DNA from: Treponema sp.
GTDB lineage: Bacteria > Spirochaetota > Spirochaetia > Treponematales > Treponemataceae
Direction: 5' to 3'
Assembly (NCBI GenBank): GCA_016297405.1
Contig: JAEDGP010000009.1
Location: forward strand, 1 to 42,539
DNA: 42,539 nucleotides
In this document: piece after piece, positions 1-8,171 of the stretch
Layout of the letters: each line of letters begins with the position of its first letter
How positions within the stretch are numbered: position 1 is the first letter of the stretch
The notes under the pieces: generated by a model
The model's input: only the letters and a program-made list of their open reading frames with translations
Told to the model about the DNA's origin: nothing
The model's database searches: none
Position numbers and translations under genes: made by a program

Positions 1-890
1 GGCTCCACAGAACCGCCATCCATCACAATTTTTTCCAATACCGGAAACTCAGTCAGATGTTTTTCAATATATTCCATAATCTGCACATGACTCATGGAAT
101 GGCACATATGAGTTAACCAGGTGTGTTTTCCGCCAATCCGGTTCGCCGCTTCCATCGCCTGCAAATACGAAAAATGAGTCTGATGAGGTTCCTCCCTTAA
201 TCCATCAATCACAACATGATCGATTGTTCCGCCAATTGCCGCTATTCTTTCAAAACCAGTTTCCTTTATCATACTGCAATCTGTAAGATAGGCTATTGAA
301 TGTTTCTGCTCTTTTTTATCCGTTACAGTAAAAACGTAACCGCAAGATTTCTGGTTTCCATGCATCATAGGAATGGGAGTTACTGCAACATCACCTGTTT
401 TAGGCTCTTTCCTTTCCATCAAATCCGAAGCAACCTTCAGAACAAGCTTAGGTTTTCCACCACCAATCTGTGTTTCCTTAAAAATATAATCAAAGCGGTT
501 TTTCAAGTCCCTTAAAGTTGAGCGGTTACCATAAACAGGAAGTCCCTGTCCAGGAGTTTCTTTCCCTCTGGCACAATTGATTTTATTCGCACACGATGCT
601 GTGTGACTAAAAATGCGAATATCATCCAGTCCATGAACATGATCCGCATGAGAATGAGTAAGCAAAAGGCAATCTACCGCTTTTATCTTCCTTCTAAGCG
701 CTTGAATACGAAATTCAGGTCCTATATCCACAAGAATACTGGAAACAGTTCCATCCTTATTCTTATTGGTAACATAAGCGCTGCACCTTAGCCTTTTATC
801 CCTTCTGTCTTTTGATCTGCAAACGTCACAATCACAGGCAATACACGGAATACCATGACTAGTACCTGTTCCAAGCAAAACCATTTTCAT
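1..890 (-). CDS. Metallo-beta-lactamase-fold hydrolase, PhnP-like (3' end off the window)
   Basis: The gene runs off the left edge; about 296 codons are visible. The N-terminus has a GTGTSHGIP turn and a four-cysteine cluster (C16, C19, C21, C24), followed by a DKRLRCSA stretch as in PhnP-type phosphodiesterases. The metal-binding motif THSHADH covers residues 78-84 and later histidines supply further ligands. The family hydrolyses phosphodiesters, often cyclic phosphates, with two metal ions in the cytoplasm; the substrate here cannot be read from sequence. ATG at 890 is preceded by AGGTGA, which overlaps the stop codon of the upstream PEGA gene, so the two are probably co-transcribed and translationally coupled. 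Fold assignment is firm; specificity is not. Confidence 0.85.
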   Translation of the reverse strand, partial: MKMVLLGTGTSHGIPCIACDCDVCRSKDRRDKRLRCSAYVTNKNKDGTVSSILVDIGPEFRIQALRRKIKAVDCLLLTHSHADHVHGLDDIRIFSHTASCANKINCARGKETPGQGLPVYGNRSTLRDLKNRFDYIFKETQIGGGKPKLVLKVASDLMERKEPKTGDVAVTPIPMMHGNQKSCGYVFTVTDKKEQKHSIAYLTDCSMIKETGFERIAAIGGTIDHVVIDGLREEPHQTHFSYLQAMEAANRIGGKHTWLTHMCHSMSHVQIMEYIEKHLTEFPVLEKIVMDGGSVE

Positions 891-898
891 AAATTCAC

Positions 899-2653
899 CT
901 ATATAATCAAATTTAAGCCCAACTTTATTTCATGATACACATTTTCATTATACATCAAAATATCATAAGACATTCGGAAAACCGATGAAATGTCAGGTAT
1001 CAATGCAGAAAAAGCAACTCCCCATTCAAAAGCCCGGTTCCAATCTTCGCACAATCTGACCTTATCTTCATCCCAGTCATACACTCCAAAGCAGCTGTGT
1101 TTTGAAAACCAAAAATCCAATGATGTAAACAAGGAAGGATACACGCAAAGCACAACACTATTTTTCCATGTATTATCGCCCACCAGATTTGAAGAACCGC
1201 TTCCGAACACAAACTGGGACGTTGCTCCAGCAAAACAATTTGGACCGTCGAATCCAACCATCAATGCAGTCCCCAGCCCCAAGTTTTTGGCAGCTCCATA
1301 AGGTTCATAGATTCCGCCACCCATTCCGCCGTAACTCAACGCAAACCCATAGTTAAAACTTTTATCGCCATAATCAAAAGGAAACGAAAAAAGCCCTTTC
1401 ACCCCAATGGAAGCGCAAAAGCTTCCATCATCCAGCGCAGGATATATAATTCCCCTAAAACATGCTTCAATATTTTTGAAAAATGAACAGGCCACATTTA
1501 TCTCAACAGGCAGATCATAAAAACCCTGAACTGAACTAATTGTAGGCGAAAGTGCGAATCCCAACGAAACATTCCCGGAAGGAATGCCAAAAGCGCAAGG
1601 TATACTTCCAACACCAGTACCAGCCACTGTAATATCAAAAGGACGATAGATTGGCTTTGAAACGATATCCACAAAACAGCTTTTTTCAAATCCATCAGCA
1701 GAAAGCCGAACTTCGTAACGACCAGGAACCATAGCAAATCCATCCGAATCAGTTCCATCCCAATTCAGGGTGCAAAGCCAATCAGAAAGCTGTAAATCAC
1801 GCTTATAAACAACATTATTGTTCATATCAACAATGCTAACAAAAACTTTTCCTGGAGCCAAAGACGAAACCCCAATAACACAATTGCTAAATTTCCCTTT
1901 ATACAATGGATTTATACAGTTCTTCGAAACAGTAAAAGACGTGATCTTAAAATCCTGTTCTATCCAACCAAGTTCAATCTCATAGACACGGGCGGAACGC
2001 ACTTTCAAATCCACTACATTAGGTTTATATCCATAACGAAAAAACTCAATACGATGCTTTCCAACAGGAATTTCATAAAGTCCGGATACGTCAGTTTCAT
2101 ACACATGCTGGCCGTCTACAAGAAAATATGATTTTTCTGGCAAAACAAAATTCAAATAACCGGTTGCCTTCAAAAGATTCACATAATACGAATATTCCTT
2201 GCCAAAGTCGCTTCTCAAAAGCCCTTTGTAACCCACGTAACCTTCTTTGCGAACATTCAGCCTATATACACCCGGCGCCAGATTTGAAATATACAATGGA
2301 GCCTTTCCCTGATATTCGCCATTTAAATATACTTCAGCATCCTGGGCATTGCAATCAATACGGACTGCAGAAGATTTTCTTGCAATTTCAACAGTACGCT
2401 CAGCTTTTTTTTCCTTAAAATCCGAAGAAAAACCCAAACTCGGACTCTTCTCAGCAAAGGAATTGTAATCACGTTCCACAATCACATTACCGGATTGCCT
2501 TTCAACTATTGAATCATCAATGACAACCTGTTTATCCAATAAAACATCAGCTGAATTTTCAATCTGAAATTCCTGTTGTGCAAATATTTCATTTTCGCCA
2601 GACAACGAAAAACAACATAACACAGCAGAAAACAAAATCGCCTTCCTGCTCAT
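899..2653 (-). CDS. Exported PEGA-domain protein, probably envelope-associated
   Basis: About 584 aa from the chosen ATG at 2653. The start fits a signal peptide (SRK, hydrophobic core, small residues near A25); a longer frame would begin inside radC and spoil that signal. Residues about 95-230 hold two PEGA-like repeats (EVYLNGEYQGKAPLYI and a second around SYFLVDGQHVYETD), which in surface-layer proteins are wall- or envelope-contacting beta modules. A FlgD-like Ig segment (PGRYEVRLSADGFEK) follows, then a glycine- and aromatic-rich C-terminal half of alternating beta character that could be a barrel. Function unknown. The gene begins 19 nt after the radC stop with no Shine-Dalgarno; TATAAT ends 6 nt before the ATG, suggesting its own leaderless transcript. 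Confidence 0.75.
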   Translation of the reverse strand: MSRKAILFSAVLCCFSLSGENEIFAQQEFQIENSADVLLDKQVVIDDSIVERQSGNVIVERDYNSFAEKSPSLGFSSDFKEKKAERTVEIARKSSAVRIDCNAQDAEVYLNGEYQGKAPLYISNLAPGVYRLNVRKEGYVGYKGLLRSDFGKEYSYYVNLLKATGYLNFVLPEKSYFLVDGQHVYETDVSGLYEIPVGKHRIEFFRYGYKPNVVDLKVRSARVYEIELGWIEQDFKITSFTVSKNCINPLYKGKFSNCVIGVSSLAPGKVFVSIVDMNNNVVYKRDLQLSDWLCTLNWDGTDSDGFAMVPGRYEVRLSADGFEKSCFVDIVSKPIYRPFDITVAGTGVGSIPCAFGIPSGNVSLGFALSPTISSVQGFYDLPVEINVACSFFKNIEACFRGIIYPALDDGSFCASIGVKGLFSFPFDYGDKSFNYGFALSYGGMGGGIYEPYGAAKNLGLGTALMVGFDGPNCFAGATSQFVFGSGSSNLVGDNTWKNSVVLCVYPSLFTSLDFWFSKHSCFGVYDWDEDKVRLCEDWNRAFEWGVAFSALIPDISSVFRMSYDILMYNENVYHEIKLGLNLII

Positions 2654-2659
2654 AGGTAC

Positions 2660-2665
2660 ATTATA
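2660..2665 (-). promoter_or_regulatory. Predicted -10 box for leaderless PEGA gene
   Basis: On the minus strand TATAAT lies exactly 6 nt before the ATG of the PEGA gene, inside the 3' end of radC. A possible -35 (TTGTTT) stands 16 nt upstream. Transcription would start at or next to the start codon. Confidence 0.5.
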
Positions 2666-2672
2666 ACTGAAA

Positions 2673-3335
2673 TCAGTCTTCAAACAACAGCTTATTTTCC
2701 ATAAAACTAAAATATGAATTGCTCGAGAACACAATATGATCCAAAAGCTCCACCCCTAAAATCTCTCCAGCCTCCATAAGCATGCGAGTCACATTTATAT
2801 CTTCTTCAGAAGGATCCGTATTCCCGGAAGGATGATTATGACACACAATGATTGCAGCAGCCTTTTCCATTAAAGCATCACTAAACACTTCTCTAGGATG
2901 CACAAGAGTTCTATTTACTGTACCTATCGTAACCACGCGCACCTGAATAATTTCATTACCTCCATTCAGGGAAACGCAAATAAAATGCTCCCGACTTTCC
3001 ATTGAATAACGTTGCACAAACGGAAGTACATCCCTTGGAACATGAATTTTTGCATTTTTAAAGTTATTACGCCTGCGTCCAAGCTCCATTGCCGCCGCAA
3101 CACTCAAAGCCTTGCCCTTGCCCATGCCGTTGATTTTCATAAGGTTTTCCACATACTGCTCAGGTTTAGACTTATTCAGCATGCGATTCACTTCACCGGC
3201 AAGTTTTTCAACATCAACACCCTTAATGCCACTTCCCAAAATCAACATCAAAAGCTCAATATCCGTTGGATATGAAATACCGTGAAGCAAAGTCTGTTCC
3301 CGAATATCCGGTTTATAAATATCGCTTTTCATCAT
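2673..3335 (-). CDS. radC: RadC/YicR-type JAB (MPN+) domain protein
   Basis: 220 aa from ATG at 3335. Residues 1-95 carry the helix-hairpin-helix part typical of UPF0758 (KINGMGKGKALSVAAAMELG). The C-terminal JAB metalloprotease-like domain has the zinc motif CHNHPSGNTDPSEED at residues 165-179 (H166, H168, D174), and a second conserved HPREVF segment. The family is linked to DNA repair and natural transformation by name, but its enzymatic role is unresolved. Starts are ambiguous: a GTG at 3338 and ATGs at 3335 and 3332 follow one another, and no Shine-Dalgarno is visible. A weak TATATG box 6 nt before the 3335 ATG suggests leaderless initiation there. Confidence 0.9.
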   Translation of the reverse strand: MMKSDIYKPDIREQTLLHGISYPTDIELLMLILGSGIKGVDVEKLAGEVNRMLNKSKPEQYVENLMKINGMGKGKALSVAAAMELGRRRNNFKNAKIHVPRDVLPFVQRYSMESREHFICVSLNGGNEIIQVRVVTIGTVNRTLVHPREVFSDALMEKAAAIIVCHNHPSGNTDPSEEDINVTRMLMEAGEILGVELLDHIVFSSNSYFSFMENKLLFED

Positions 3336-3408
3336 CACTTACATATAGTAATTTTTTTTAAAAAAAATGATAAAAATCGAACGCCACAACAAAAAAAAAG
3401 GAACGCCG

Positions 3409-3458
3409 CAACAAAAAAAACAAAAAAAATCCGAAGAAAACCAGGGTCTTCTTCGGAT
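3409..3458 (-). terminator. Intrinsic terminator after the SulP gene
   Basis: A perfect 10-bp stem (ATCCGAAGAA at 3429-3438 with TTCTTCGGAT at 3449-3458, 10-nt loop) is followed on the minus strand by two T8 runs separated by a G. It lies 31 nt past the SulP stop codon. Next to it (about 3379-3420) a GAACGCCRCAAC-A8 unit occurs twice in tandem; the rest of this 150-nt spacer is A-rich and holds nothing else I can name. Confidence 0.85.
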
Positions 3459-3489
3459 TCTCAAACTCAAAGTACAATATCTTTAATTA

Positions 3490-5253
3490 TTATTTTTTTG
3501 ATGAAGCAATTTCCTTTGCTCTATTCAAAGCGCCGGCAATATTATCAAAAATATTTTCACGACCAATGCGATCAGCTTCTCCAGTTTTTTCCATAAGCAC
3601 ATAAGGCTGGGTATGGATTCCAGAAATAATGATAGAAATGCCCTTTCGGTCGCACGCAGCCTTACACTGTTTTAGAGCCTGCAAACCACCAGCATCAACA
3701 TAAATAAGGTTACGCATTCTAAGAATTATAGCCTTGCAATCAACACCTGCACGTTCTGTAGCCATTTCAAATTTGCGAACAGTACCAAAGAAAAGAGGAC
3801 CTTCAATCTCATAAACTAAAACACCCTCAGGAACTTCAAGCTGTTCCTGTTCGCCAGTTCCAGATATACCACCAATAATATGCTCCCGCTGAGCCTGAAC
3901 TTCGCTAACATCAATCATTTTCTTAATGAAGAAGAATGCAGCAAAACCAAGCCCAACTTCAATGGCAACAGTCAAATCTACAAACACAGTAATTATTAAA
4001 GTCACAAAAAGAACAGTTGTATCAGACTTCTGCCCCTTCATCAAAGTGCGCACAGCCGGAACTCCAGCCATATTCCAGGAAACACTCATCAAAACAGCGG
4101 CCAAAGAAGGCATTGGCACATATTCAACATAAGTACCAAAGAAAATCAGGATAAGCATCAAAACAATTGCATGCACAATGCCAGCAACAGGAGTTCTACC
4201 CCCATTATTGATGTTTGTAGCAGTGCGGGCAATTGCACCAGTAGCAGGCAAACCACCAAACAATGGACTTGCAATATTGGCAATCCCCTGACCAATCAAT
4301 TCGTTATTTGAATCATGTTTTGCACCAATCATACCATCAGCAACAACAGCAGAGAGCAAAGATTCAATAGCAGCAAGCACAGCAATGGAAACAGCTGTAG
4401 GAAAAACAGTAGTAATAGTTGAAATGCTAAAATCAGGAAGACTTGGAGAAGGCAAAGAATTAGGAATCTTGTAATGATCCGCACCGCTTGCCATTTTTCC
4501 GATTGTATCAACCTTCAGCGAACCATTAGTAGCTTTATCAAGAATTATGCTTACAACAGTAGCAAGGATAATTACAATCAAAGAACCTGGAACCTTTTTT
4601 GTAACCTTTGGCCAAAGGAAAATGATCACCAGACATACAACAGCCATAATTGTGGAATACAAATCAATTGAAGAAAGGGACTGAGCATAAACGCCAATTT
4701 TTCCCACAAAAGTTCCAGGCATTTTTGTATACTCTGTTCCAAAAACAGTAATTGTTTTCTGAACCTCAGAACCATCTTCCAGCACCTTCATGCCAAAATC
4801 AGGATGCATTCCAAAAAAATCACCAATCTGGCCAGTGGCAATAGTCACAGCGATACCGGCAGTAAAACCTATAACGATTGTATAAGGAATAAATTTTACA
4901 AGACCACCAAGCTTAAAAACCCCAAGCAAAATCAAAAGAACACCAGCAATCACAGTAGCCGTTCCAAGACCAGCCACACCAAGGCTAGGGTTATTTACGA
5001 TAGCATAAATAATTACAGTAAAAGCACCAGTTGGACCGCCAATCTGACACTTAGTTCCACCAAGAGCCGCAATACAAAAACCCGCAATAATAGCCGTATA
5101 CAGACCAGTTTCCGGACTACAACCAGATGCAATTGCAAAAGCTATAGAAAGTGGCAATGCAACAATACCAACGATAATGCCGGCAATAAAATCAGTAATA
5201 AATTTCTTGCCATCATACCCTTTCAAAGAGTTTATAAGCTCAGGCTTATACAT
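3490..5253 (-). CDS. SulP-family anion transporter with C-terminal STAS domain
   Basis: 587 aa from ATG at 5253, chosen because GAGG stands 5 nt upstream; a longer TTG-initiated frame to 5292 lacks such a signal. The N-terminal 420 residues are a polytopic membrane region with the SulP signature near IIVGIVALPLSIAFAIASG and a GGPTGAFTVIIY segment. Residues about 450-575 form a cytoplasmic STAS domain (GVLVYEIEGPLFFGT, ILRMRNLIYVDAGGLQAL). Family members move sulfate, bicarbonate or other anions by symport or exchange; the substrate cannot be decided here. The gene stands alone between terminators. A long perfect inverted repeat overlaps its predicted promoter, pointing to a dedicated repressor or an mRNA hairpin. 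Confidence 0.9.
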   Translation of the reverse strand: MYKPELINSLKGYDGKKFITDFIAGIIVGIVALPLSIAFAIASGCSPETGLYTAIIAGFCIAALGGTKCQIGGPTGAFTVIIYAIVNNPSLGVAGLGTATVIAGVLLILLGVFKLGGLVKFIPYTIVIGFTAGIAVTIATGQIGDFFGMHPDFGMKVLEDGSEVQKTITVFGTEYTKMPGTFVGKIGVYAQSLSSIDLYSTIMAVVCLVIIFLWPKVTKKVPGSLIVIILATVVSIILDKATNGSLKVDTIGKMASGADHYKIPNSLPSPSLPDFSISTITTVFPTAVSIAVLAAIESLLSAVVADGMIGAKHDSNNELIGQGIANIASPLFGGLPATGAIARTATNINNGGRTPVAGIVHAIVLMLILIFFGTYVEYVPMPSLAAVLMSVSWNMAGVPAVRTLMKGQKSDTTVLFVTLIITVFVDLTVAIEVGLGFAAFFFIKKMIDVSEVQAQREHIIGGISGTGEQEQLEVPEGVLVYEIEGPLFFGTVRKFEMATERAGVDCKAIILRMRNLIYVDAGGLQALKQCKAACDRKGISIIISGIHTQPYVLMEKTGEADRIGRENIFDNIAGALNRAKEIASSKK

Positions 5254-5313
5254 AAAAACCTCAATCGGAAACGCCATTTTCAAAACTTTCAAAGCAGCGC
5301 CCCATAGAATTAA

Positions 5314-5352
5314 TTTTTATGACAAAATACCATTTTTTGTCATAAAAATCAA
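5314..5352 (-). promoter_or_regulatory. SulP promoter overlapped by a 14-bp-arm inverted repeat
   Basis: On the minus strand TTGATT (5347-5352), a 17-nt spacer and TATTTT (5324-5329) form a plausible promoter. It is spanned by a perfect inverted repeat, TTTTTATGACAAAA at 5314-5327 and its complement at 5335-5348, with 7 nt between. This is the layout of an operator over a promoter. If transcription starts upstream, the repeat would instead make a strong 5' UTR hairpin. Confidence 0.55.
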
Positions 5353-5369
5353 CGAAGTTTGTATTTTCT

Positions 5370-5526
5370 GGTGGCAGCCCGTTTCGCAAGCGGGTGTTCC
5401 AGGGCCCGCCAACGCTCGGTCAAATTGTGGCCAGGCCACAATTTGACTGGCTTCGCCACCCTTCCATACCCGTGCCAGGTCCATTCTGCACGCATACCCC
5501 TTCGCTAAAAAAAACTTCCTGCGCAT
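5370..5526. repeat. GC-rich palindromic intergenic element
   Basis: This block is far more GC-rich than its surroundings and fills the gap between glgP and the SulP gene. Outer arms GGTGGC (5370-5375) and GCCACC (5455-5460) enclose a CCCG/CGGG hairpin (5378-5394) and a perfect 29-bp palindrome (5419-5447) with 14-bp arms, GTCAAATTGTGGCC and its complement, around a single A. The left part can be read as a short ORF on the minus strand, but composition and structure argue for a dispersed palindromic repeat. The last 17 bp (5510-5526) recur exactly at 27187-27203. Dispersal in the genome is inferred, not shown. Confidence 0.6.
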
Positions 5527-5559
5527 AAAAAATGGCCGGTTCCTTCGGAACCGGCCATT
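5525..5559 (-). terminator. Intrinsic terminator after glgP
   Basis: A perfect 13-bp stem (AATGGCCGGTTCC at 5531-5543 with its complement at 5547-5559) around a 3-nt loop is followed on the minus strand by a run of T. It ends the glgX-glgP transcript 35 nt past the glgP stop. Confidence 0.9.
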
Positions 5560-5593
5560 CATTCACTTATCAGGCTCACGCCTGAAACATAGC

Positions 5594-8089
5594 TTATTTC
5601 TTAGAAGCTGCCTTTTTTGCAGGAGCTTTCTTTGCTCCATTTACTGGACGAGCAACTTTCTTAAGGTGCCAGATGTCACGTACGTAATCTTCGATTGTAC
5701 GGTCAGAAGAGAACTTACCGGCATTAGCAATGTTCTTAAGACAAGCCTTAGCCCAAGCCTTCTTGTCAGCATAAAGCTTTTCAACTTCATCCTGAGCACG
5801 ACAGTAGTCATCAAAGTCAGCAAGCACGTAGTAAACGTCTGCGCGGTTACCTTCGATACCATATACAAGTGAATCATACAATTCCTTGAACAACTGATGA
5901 GTTGGATCGTAAGTACCGTCTACAAGCTGATTTACAACCTTTGCAAGACCAGGATTTCTTTCAAGATATACCTGTGGGTTGTAGCTGTGTTCACGTTCAA
6001 TCTTCTGAACTTCTTCAGTAAGAAGACCAAAGATAAATGCGTTTTCTTTTCCAGCTTCTTCAACGATTTCAATGTTAGCACCGTCCATTGTACCCATTGT
6101 CAAAGCACCGTTACACATGAACTTCATGTTTGATGTACCAGAAGCTTCAAGACCTGCTGTAGAAATCTGTTCAGAAACATCTGCAGCTGGGAAAATCTTT
6201 TCTGCAACAGATACACGGTAGTTTTCTACGAATACTATGTGGAGTCTGTCGTTTACGCGGCGGTCATTGTTGATTCTTTCAGCAACTGTGTTAATCAATT
6301 TAATGATTGATTTAGCGCGACGATAACCAGAAGCAGATTTTGCACCAAAAATGTAAGTCTTCTTAGCTGGTTTGTAGTTAGGATCTTCAAGCATCTTGTT
6401 GTAAATATACATGATGTGAAGAATATTCAACAACTGACGCTTATATTCATGAAGACGCTTAACCTGAACGTCGATAATTGATTCTGGATCAATAATTTCG
6501 TTCTGAGCATTCTTGAGGTATGCAGCAAGACGACGCTTGTTGTTTTCCTTGATTGCCATAAGTTCTTTAAGTGATTTGTCATCATCAAGGTACTTTTCAA
6601 GACCCTTAAGCTGTGAGAATTCCTTCTTCCAGCCGTCCCCGATACGATCTGTAATGAACTTTGAAAGTTCTGGGTTTGAAGAACAAAGCCAGCGGCGCTG
6701 TGTAATACCGTTAGTCTTGTTATTGAACTTAGATGGATACAATTCGAACCAGTCTTTAAGTTCAACTTCCTTAAGAAGTTTTGTATGAAGTTCAGCAACA
6801 CCGTTTACGCTGAAACCTGCGTGAATAGCAAGCCAGGCCATGTAAACTTTTCCGTTGTTGATGATAGACATACGTCCCTGCTTTGCATAATCGTTTGGAT
6901 ATTTTTCGCGAAGTTCGATCATGAAGCGACGGTTGATTTCTTCTACGATCTGATAAATACGTGGGAGAAGTCCCTGGAAGATTTCAATTGGCCACTTTTC
7001 AAGAGCTTCTGCAAGAATTGTGTGGTTTGTATATGCGAATGTATGTGTTACAACATCCCAAGCTTCATCCCAACCAACATTATATTCATCCATAAGGATG
7101 CGCATAAGTTCAGGGATAGCTACTACCGGATGAGTATCGTTAAGCTGGATTACATGAAGATCAGCAAATTTGCTGAAATCAGTTCCGTGATCAGCTACAT
7201 AATGGCGAACCAAATCCTGCAATGAAGCAGAAGAGAAGAAATACTGCTGCTTAAGACGAAGAGCCTTTCCAGAAGGTCCGTTATCATTTGGATAAAGAAC
7301 AGCAGAAACATTTTCAGCAGAGTTCTGCTTTTCTACAGCACGGTTATATTCCATGTTGTTGAAGAGCTGAAGGTCAAAACCGTTAGCAGAAGAAGCCTGC
7401 CACAAGCGAAGAGTATTTACAGTACCTGTTCCGAAACCAACGATTGGCATATCATAAGGAGTAGCTGTTACTTCTTCAGCATTTTCAATATAGTAACGGT
7501 CGCGTCCGTCTGGTGTCTTACCGTAAGCAATATTTCCACCGAATTTTACAGTAACTGCAAGGTCAGAACGTTTGATTTCCCATGGATCGCGGTGAGCGAG
7601 CCAGTTGTCCGGGTATTCAACCTGATAACCGTTTTCGATTTTCTGTTCAAACATACCATAGCGGTAGCGGATACCATATCCATGTCCAGGATAATCAAGT
7701 GTAGCAAGAGAATCAAGGAAACAAGCAGCAAGACGACCAAGACCACCGTTACCAAGACCAGCATCTGGTTCCTGATCTTCAATCATGTCATAGTCAATAT
7801 TCATTCCCTTAAGGACTTCTTTTACCTGATCTGCAATTTCTGCGTTGATAAGGTTATTACTCAAAGCGCGTCCCATAAGGAATTCTGCTGACAAATAATA
7901 AAGCTGTTTAGTTGGCTTTTTTTCATATTCCTGGCGAGTTGCCATCCAATTATCCATGATTACTTCAAGAGCTGAAGCGGATACTGCATCAAAAAGATCA
8001 TGTTTGTTGGCCTGAGAAATATCTTTTCCGTACTGTCTTCTAAGACGACCTGAAAGATTTTCTTTAAACTGTTCGGCATCAAACTTCAT
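5594..8089 (-). CDS. glgP: Glycogen/starch alpha-glucan phosphorylase
   Basis: 831 aa, the usual length for the family. It releases glucose-1-phosphate from the non-reducing ends of glycogen in the cytoplasm. Diagnostic segments are LGNGGLGRLAACFLDSLATL near residue 110 and the pyridoxal-phosphate site EASGTSNMKFMCNGALTMGT, where the Schiff-base lysine is K656. The last 20 residues (APAKKAASKK) are a lysine/alanine tail not needed for catalysis and unusual for the family. ATG at 8089 has a strong GGAGG 6 nt upstream. The gene follows glgX at 82 nt on the same strand, and the debranching enzyme would remove the limit-dextrin branches left by this phosphorylase. A strong terminator lies downstream. 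Confidence 0.97.
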   Translation of the reverse strand: MKFDAEQFKENLSGRLRRQYGKDISQANKHDLFDAVSASALEVIMDNWMATRQEYEKKPTKQLYYLSAEFLMGRALSNNLINAEIADQVKEVLKGMNIDYDMIEDQEPDAGLGNGGLGRLAACFLDSLATLDYPGHGYGIRYRYGMFEQKIENGYQVEYPDNWLAHRDPWEIKRSDLAVTVKFGGNIAYGKTPDGRDRYYIENAEEVTATPYDMPIVGFGTGTVNTLRLWQASSANGFDLQLFNNMEYNRAVEKQNSAENVSAVLYPNDNGPSGKALRLKQQYFFSSASLQDLVRHYVADHGTDFSKFADLHVIQLNDTHPVVAIPELMRILMDEYNVGWDEAWDVVTHTFAYTNHTILAEALEKWPIEIFQGLLPRIYQIVEEINRRFMIELREKYPNDYAKQGRMSIINNGKVYMAWLAIHAGFSVNGVAELHTKLLKEVELKDWFELYPSKFNNKTNGITQRRWLCSSNPELSKFITDRIGDGWKKEFSQLKGLEKYLDDDKSLKELMAIKENNKRRLAAYLKNAQNEIIDPESIIDVQVKRLHEYKRQLLNILHIMYIYNKMLEDPNYKPAKKTYIFGAKSASGYRRAKSIIKLINTVAERINNDRRVNDRLHIVFVENYRVSVAEKIFPAADVSEQISTAGLEASGTSNMKFMCNGALTMGTMDGANIEIVEEAGKENAFIFGLLTEEVQKIEREHSYNPQVYLERNPGLAKVVNQLVDGTYDPTHQLFKELYDSLVYGIEGNRADVYYVLADFDDYCRAQDEVEKLYADKKAWAKACLKNIANAGKFSSDRTIEDYVRDIWHLKKVARPVNGAKKAPAKKAASKK

Positions 8090-8171
8090 TTGTAACCTCC
8101 AATGGTTAGTTACGTTAAAGCCTAATGAAAAATTGATTTTTTTTCAACCATTAGAGAGTTAATAATTAGTT

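Noticed and set aside
899..2734. Longer 611-aa start for the PEGA protein
   Set aside because: It overlaps radC and removes the signal peptide from the N-terminus.
5317..5562. 81-aa minus-strand ORF across the GC-rich element
   Set aside because: It spans a perfect palindrome, a terminator T run and the sulP promoter; no SD. It is an artefact of the repeat element.
5594..5655. Lysine/alanine tail of GlgP as a frameshift artefact
   Set aside because: The frame is continuous, codon use is normal and a strong terminator follows; it looks like a real basic tail.
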